This document shows positions 60,416-64,000 of a stretch of DNA of 64,000 nucleotides, piece after piece. Both the position numbers and the translations under genes were made by a program. This DNA comes from Rariloculus sp965263005 (GTDB taxonomy: Bacteria; Pseudomonadota; Gammaproteobacteria; Steroidobacterales; Rariloculaceae): assembly GCF_965263005.1 (NCBI RefSeq), contig NZ_OZ253579.1, forward strand, positions 1,612,001-1,676,000, given 5' to 3'. The notes below the pieces were generated by a model. That model saw only the letters and a program-made list of their open reading frames with translations, had not been told where the DNA came from and searched no databases. Within the stretch, counting starts at the first letter, position 1, and each line of letters begins with the position of its first letter.

Positions 60416-60829
60416 TCAGAGTCGATCCTTTTGCGAGTACTCTCGCCGTCTTATCTTTCCTTCTATTTGTATGAGACTGCTTGTATCGTGGGACAGTGGT
60501 GTCCCCCGGTCGGACAATTCTGTCCATGGTATGCCTGAATCTAAGCAGGGTAGCTGGTAATGGTTCCAACGGAATTTGCCAGAGTTAAGCCATTTGTCCT
60601 GTCTAGCTCGGATAATCCCTTTTTTGGTTAGAGTCGCTAAGTGCCGCTTTATGGTCCGTTCGCATACGCGGGCAGACTCGGCTAGTCGCTTTACTGAGCA
60701 GTTACCATCGGAGGCAGACACCACATAAGAAAATATCTTTAAGGCGAGTAGCTGGGCCGTGGGATGCAATTGGGCACGGTCTACTAGCTTGGCGTAGGCC
60801 GGGAAATCTTTGCTGGTAATGTGGCTCAT
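60416..60829 (-). CDS. Helix-turn-helix phage protein (replication or regulatory)
   Basis: 137 residues. A winged-helix domain occupies ~25-85 (LHPTAQLLALKIFSYV, CSVKRLAESARVCERTIKRH, LATLTKKGIIRARQDKW), like the N-terminal HTH of phage replication initiator or regulator proteins. The C-terminal tail is polar. The ATG overlaps the preceding gene stop by 4 bases. Confidence 0.65.
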   Translation of the reverse strand: MSHITSKDFPAYAKLVDRAQLHPTAQLLALKIFSYVVSASDGNCSVKRLAESARVCERTIKRHLATLTKKGIIRARQDKWLNSGKFRWNHYQLPCLDSGIPWTELSDRGTPLSHDTSSLIQIEGKIRRREYSQKDRL

Positions 60830-61125
60830 GATTGTACCCCGACCGCTGCAACCCGTTCGCCCGAAAGGGTTAGCTTGGTTACTCTAATGTCGCGTCTACC
60901 GTTAACCCGTGGGGTTACTATCAATTCGCGAGCCTCAAGCGCGGTCAACGCATCATAATACGTGCGTGCCGTAAACGTATTTGAAGCTTCGACTAGGTGA
61001 ATAAATCGCATTGACTTGCCGTCAAAGAGTCTTTTTAGCATTGCTTTTTCCCCTACTCCCATATGCTCCCATGTAGCCTCCTCGATTGTTGTCAATGTCG
61101 GACTGACTAGTGTTGTCGTGCTCAT
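60826..61125 (-). CDS. Winged-helix DNA-binding protein
   Basis: 99 residues; central winged helix (AMLKRLFDGKSMRFIHLVEA, RTYYDALTALEARELIV) and a C-terminal beta wing. First gene of the leftward small-gene operon, downstream of promoter candidate P1. Probably a regulator of the element. Confidence 0.6.
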   Translation of the reverse strand: MSTTTLVSPTLTTIEEATWEHMGVGEKAMLKRLFDGKSMRFIHLVEASNTFTARTYYDALTALEARELIVTPRVNGRRDIRVTKLTLSGERVAAVGVQS

Positions 61126-61163
61126 ATTTGTATATCCAATTGGTTAAGAATATGCTCACGACT

Positions 61164-61193
61164 AGACTATAACTTTCCCTGTAGATTCTCCAA
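61164..61193 (-). promoter_or_regulatory. Candidate leftward element promoter P1
   Basis: Minus strand: TTGGAG (61188-61193), 16 bases, TATAGT (61166-61171), 40 bases before the gene start at 61125. The 16-base motif AGACTATAACTTTCCC at 61164-61179 is identical to that at 59931-59946. Confidence 0.55.
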
Positions 61194-61222
61194 ATAAAAA
61201 ACCCCGACGCATGGCCGGGGTT
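61194..61222 (-). terminator. Terminator after the integrase/zinc-ribbon unit
   Basis: Read leftward, ACCCCG/CGGGGT arms form a stem followed by TTTTTTATTT. It lies directly upstream of promoter P1, so it insulates the integrase transcript from the regulator operon. Confidence 0.75.
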
Positions 61223-61268
61223 AATTGGCGCAATTGATTGCGCGGCAATAGTGTGGGAAATCAGCAGG

Positions 61269-61436
61269 TTAGTCTAGGAATTCTATTGCAGCCATGTCAA
61301 TTAGGTCCTGATCGTCGGCGCACGCCGTGCATATCGCATTCGGATTGCTAAAGGCCACTACTGCTACATCGCAATCTTCGCAACCCGTGCCGGAGTACTC
61401 CGCGCCAGTTGCCATGTCTACGATTACGTATTTCAT
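61269..61436 (-). CDS. Small zinc-ribbon-like protein
   Basis: 55 residues from the ATG at 61436, one base after the integrase stop. Two CxxC pairs are visible, TGCEDCDV and AICTACADD, suggesting a bound zinc. No family is recognised. Tight spacing with the integrase suggests co-expression, perhaps as an excisionase-like or regulatory partner. Confidence 0.6.
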   Translation of the reverse strand: MKYVIVDMATGAEYSGTGCEDCDVAVVAFSNPNAICTACADDQDLIDMAAIEFLD

Positions 61437-61437
61437 G

Positions 61438-62526
61438 CTAGTACCCCAAACCTGTTAGCACAGAATCCATTCGGGACTCATCTGACTTAACATAGACATC
61501 TGTGATCGCGATGTTGCTGTGCCCAGCCCAGTCTCTTACCCAAGCCAGTGGAATGCCGGGCATGTTCGCCCAGTGGCTGCAATAGGAGTGGCGCAAAGTG
61601 TGGACGCCAACGCTTTCGGTCTCCATGTCCCATCCAGCCGCGATAGCTGCTCGCCTAATCACGTGATACCAATGATTGACGCCAACGCGCGGAAGTATGA
61701 AGCTGTCTTCTGAGCAACCCCTGAGAGAGTCAAGAGCATCTAGTGCAGGCTGTGTGAGGAGGACCTTTCGCGCCGTCCCTGTTTTGTTGGAGGATGCCCG
61801 GATTTTCAGAAATGACCGACCGCCACCGTTGGTTATGATGTCCTCCCACTGAGCCGCTTCAAGCTCGGACTTCCGCGCACCTGTCCAAAAGAATACGGTA
61901 AGTGCTTGACGGTCACTCTTACGGGCGACCTGCGTTAGCACTTCCGCGAATTGGTCAACTGTAAATTGTGTGCGGTTGCTAATTTCTTTGGTAGGTTTGA
62001 CCAGCTTGATCGCCCGAACAATGTTACGTGAAACTATCTCTTTTTCTACGGCGATATCCCAAATCGCCATCAAGTACTGCCTTTCAATTTTTATGGTTCC
62101 GTGCCGAGCGCCTTCGTTGAACCTGTCCGTTATGTACTTCCGAATTTCCGTTGGCGTGATCGCGGATATGTTCCGGCACTGCCTCAGCGCGCCGAACGCC
62201 TCGTAGAACCGACCCCTTACCAGCTTCGTCGCCTTGTCTTTTCGCTTCGTTGTGATTTTGGTGTCCTTGTAGTGCTTGAGCCATGATTCCGCCACCGTGA
62301 CAAAAGCGCCCTTCACATAGGCTGCTGCAAGGTCGGTAGTGGAGATGTCCGGCTTAGGCGCTGCATTGGAGATGAGCTTGTCGAGCTTGGCGCGTGCTTC
62401 GGCCTTGTCTGCCGTTTTCAGACTTACGCGGCGCACCTGTCCGGTGGCGTCCCGAAATTTCCCCTGAAATTTTGGAGAGCCCTCCCGCTGATAGATGCTT
62501 CCGCGTTGTGTTCGTCGTGTTGCCAT
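61438..62526 (-). CDS. Tyrosine recombinase/integrase
   Basis: 362 residues. N-terminal SAM-like/arm-binding part (RGSIYQREGSPKFQGKFRD; YLMAIWDIAVEKEIVSRN) and C-terminal catalytic domain with the R in FFWTGARKSELEAAQWEDI, the H-x-x-R in VHTLRHSYCSHWA, and WAGHSNIAITDVYVK with the active Tyr. It is next to the candidate right attachment site at the end of moeA and very probably drove integration there. Confidence 0.95.
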   Translation of the reverse strand: MATRRTQRGSIYQREGSPKFQGKFRDATGQVRRVSLKTADKAEARAKLDKLISNAAPKPDISTTDLAAAYVKGAFVTVAESWLKHYKDTKITTKRKDKATKLVRGRFYEAFGALRQCRNISAITPTEIRKYITDRFNEGARHGTIKIERQYLMAIWDIAVEKEIVSRNIVRAIKLVKPTKEISNRTQFTVDQFAEVLTQVARKSDRQALTVFFWTGARKSELEAAQWEDIITNGGGRSFLKIRASSNKTGTARKVLLTQPALDALDSLRGCSEDSFILPRVGVNHWYHVIRRAAIAAGWDMETESVGVHTLRHSYCSHWANMPGIPLAWVRDWAGHSNIAITDVYVKSDESRMDSVLTGLGY

Positions 62527-62637
62527 GGTCCGTTCCCTTGCTGGTAGTGTGCCCCTGAGAGAGTACTTTTTTGTGCTGTGAAGTGCAACTTTGTGTACTC
62601 AATTACAGCGGAAACTGCCCAATTACTACAAGGTATC

Positions 62638-62654
62638 CCGTCACCAGCGGAATA
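62638..62654. other. Candidate attachment site, right end (3' end of moeA)
   Basis: CCGTCACCAGCGGAATA includes the moeA stop codon complement and last codons (FRW-stop). It matches 49955-49971 at 15 of 17 bases with a perfect 10-base core. The integrase gene starts 112 bases away. Confidence 0.5.
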
Positions 62655-63840
62655 CGCGCGCGACAGTGCCCTTCGGATCGTGCTTGCGCCCCTTGGGCAG
62701 CTCGACGAAGCCGTCGGTCCCGGCAAGCGATACGAAGTCTCCGGACGTGTTCGTCGCCCGGGGCTCGGCCGTCTCCGTGCCTTGCTCGTCCCAGCCGAGC
62801 TTCACCGGCAGGAAATAGGTCAGGCGCCCGGATCTCGTGACCGAATCGGTCAGTACCGCGCGCTCCATCGGGTCGGCTTGGAGGCCCGCCGCGTGCCTGA
62901 GCGCCGGGATCACGTAACGGGTCAGGCAGACGAGCGCCGACACGGGATTGCCGGGCAGCGCGAAGATCGGTTTTGCGTCGCGGCTTATCGCGAACAACAG
63001 CGGCCGGCCGGGGCGCTGCTCGACACGGTGGAACACGAGTTCCGCGCCGAGCCGCTCGAGCACCGCAGGCACGAAATCGAACTGCCCCATCGACACGCCG
63101 CCGCTCACAATCAGCGCGTCGTGATCGTCGTGCAACGCCGCGACCGCGCGGGTGAGCGCGGTCTCGTCGTCTCTGAGCCTCGCACACGTGACCTCGGCCA
63201 GGCCCGCCAGCGCAAGGCTGGCCTCGATCGAGAAATCGTTCGTCGAGCGAATCTGATAAGGCGCGAGCGGCTCTCTCGGGCCGACGAGCTCGTCACCAGT
63301 CGAGATCATGGCTACGCGCGGGAGCGCTGCGACCGCAACGTCGGCGTAACCGGCGCTTGCAATCACGGCGATCTCGGTGGCGCCGATGCGGATCCCGGCC
63401 TCGAGCAGGCGATCCCCTTGACGTCGATCGCTGCCCCGAGGATGGATGCATTGACCGCGGTCGATCGGTGTCTCGTCAACGATGATCGTTGAGCCAGGCT
63501 CGCGCCGCAGCCGCTCGACAGGAATGATCGTATCGGCGCCCGCGGGACACACGGCGCCTGTCATGATCTCTACGCACTGCCCGGGTCCGGTCAGCGTCGA
63601 CGCGGGCGCCCCGGCGGCCTGCGTACCGATCGATTCAAAGCGTCGCAGCCCGCCCGACCAGTCTGCGCAGGAGATCGCGATGCCGTCCATCGTCACCCGG
63701 TCGAACGGCGGCTGGTCGCGCTCTGCGACAATGACCTCGCGCAGAACCCGGCCCCGGCTGGCGCCGGTCGCCGTTCGGATCGACGGCCACGACGGCATGC
63801 GTGCCAGAATCAGGGCTTCAGCTTCGGCAACTTCGGTCAT
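62641..63840 (-). CDS. moeA: Molybdopterin molybdenumtransferase
   Basis: 399 residues. Domain order is that of MoeA: N-terminal RDQPPFDRVTMDGIAI, VEIMTGAVCPAGADTIIPVE, the MPT-binding MogA-like domain with IVSGGVSMGQFDFVPAVLE and the FALPGNPVSALVCLTRYVIP motif, and a C-terminal beta domain. It inserts molybdenum into adenylated molybdopterin. The gene appears intact; its 3' end coincides with the element boundary, so integration kept the coding sequence. Confidence 0.96.
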   Translation of the reverse strand: MTEVAEAEALILARMPSWPSIRTATGASRGRVLREVIVAERDQPPFDRVTMDGIAISCADWSGGLRRFESIGTQAAGAPASTLTGPGQCVEIMTGAVCPAGADTIIPVERLRREPGSTIIVDETPIDRGQCIHPRGSDRRQGDRLLEAGIRIGATEIAVIASAGYADVAVAALPRVAMISTGDELVGPREPLAPYQIRSTNDFSIEASLALAGLAEVTCARLRDDETALTRAVAALHDDHDALIVSGGVSMGQFDFVPAVLERLGAELVFHRVEQRPGRPLLFAISRDAKPIFALPGNPVSALVCLTRYVIPALRHAAGLQADPMERAVLTDSVTRSGRLTYFLPVKLGWDEQGTETAEPRATNTSGDFVSLAGTDGFVELPKGRKHDPKGTVARVFRW

Positions 63841-63988
63841 CGATCATGGGCATGGAAATTTGTCATTCGAGTTCGAGCTTCCTCGTGGGAAGCGGCATCG
63901 ACACCGGCATCGACGCGAGTCGGTTGTCGCAGGCGGCTACCGGTCAGGCCGTAATCCCGATGCTATACTAACGAACCGGGAGGCCGTT

Positions 63989-64000
63989 ATGGTCCGTGCA
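63989..64000 (+). CDS. Start of an unidentified gene (runs off window)
   Basis: ATG at 63989 (reading MVRA) preceded by GGGAGG and, further up, by a TATACT at about 63964-63969. Only four codons are inside the window, so the product cannot be named. It diverges from moeA. Confidence 0.45.

Larger units (their letters stand above)
49955..62654. mobile_element. Integrated phage-like element, candidate capsid-forming satellite or reduced prophage
   Basis: About 12.7 kb of visibly lower GC than the flanks. It encodes a tyrosine integrase at the moeA end, regulators, scaffold-like protein, major capsid, head-completion-like proteins, large terminase and portal, plus three accessory plus-strand genes. 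I find no tail tube, tape measure, fibre, lysis or polymerase genes. Near-identical 17-base sequences at 49955-49971 and 62638-62654 are the best boundary candidates. Such content and size resemble capsid-forming phage-inducible islands; a decayed prophage is the alternative. Confidence 0.75.

Noticed and set aside
62527..62640. tRNA gene as integration target
   Set aside because: The 114 bases between integrase and moeA do not form a tRNA cloverleaf; the repeat core lies in the moeA 3' end.
49955..62654. Complete active prophage
   Set aside because: No tail, lysis or polymerase genes are recognisable and an IS3 lies inside, so a satellite or reduced prophage fits better.

Overview
The window looks like chromosome of a GC-rich Pseudomonadota bacterium, most likely an aerobic marine-type gammaproteobacterium. 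The evidence is TonB-dependent receptors, a BCCT transporter, paired secreted DUF6152-type proteins, a Yej-type peptide ABC transporter and dense high-GC coding. No rRNA or tRNA is visible, so the taxonomy is inference.

1-32.2 kb is a methylated-amine catabolic block. A leftward operon (7454 to 1) carries a non-pyrrolysine MttB-type methyltransferase, its corrinoid protein, a DUF1638 protein, a PF13769-like protein, a very short MetV-like protein, a pterin-dependent methyltransferase, a reductive activator of corrinoid proteins, a PhnZ/TmpB-like HD protein and the start of a dimethylglycine-dehydrogenase-like (DMGDH-like) flavoprotein. Facing it are a second MttB paralogue, etfBA and two full DMGDH-like flavoproteins, then a TonB receptor and a TPR-sulfotransferase. 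Next is a carnitine/gamma-butyrobetaine operon (22.1-28.2 kb): beta-keto acid cleavage enzyme, L-carnitine dehydrogenase, acyl-CoA dehydrogenase, ADP-forming acyl-CoA ligase and CaiD-like hydratase. An Asp/Asn beta-hydroxylase-like protein, a second sulfotransferase and a BCCT carrier follow. Together these suggest uptake of gamma-butyrobetaine or carnitine, conversion to glycine betaine, corrinoid/folate-dependent removal of the first methyl, and flavoprotein/ETF removal of the others to glycine. A betainyl-CoA thioesterase was not found.

32.2-43.8 kb is rich in decayed genes: fragments of an IS6 transposase, a TonB receptor, a MetE-like protein, a thiolase, a UGSC-like protein, DUF3883, DUF1156 and HicB, plus a YhcG-like nuclease broken by one TGA. 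Intact among them are an HpaB-like hydroxylase, secreted DUF6152-type proteins and a metallo-beta-lactamase-fold protein with an EF-hand insert. 43.8-49.9 kb is a five-gene Yej/Dpp-type peptide ABC transporter.

49.95-62.65 kb is a lower-GC integrated element, bounded by near-identical 17-bp sequences, one at the 3' end of moeA. It has integrase, two winged-helix regulators, scaffold-like protein, major capsid, head-completion-like genes, large terminase and portal, but no recognisable tail, lysis or replication genes. It may be a capsid-forming phage satellite, or a reduced prophage; an IS3 element sits between its regulatory and head modules. Two perfect 16-bp promoter-like repeats and five copies of a 12-bp near-palindrome lie inside it. 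moeA and the first codons of another gene close the window. Across 4-30.5 kb there is also a 166-bp inverted-repeat element family and two shorter dispersed repeats.
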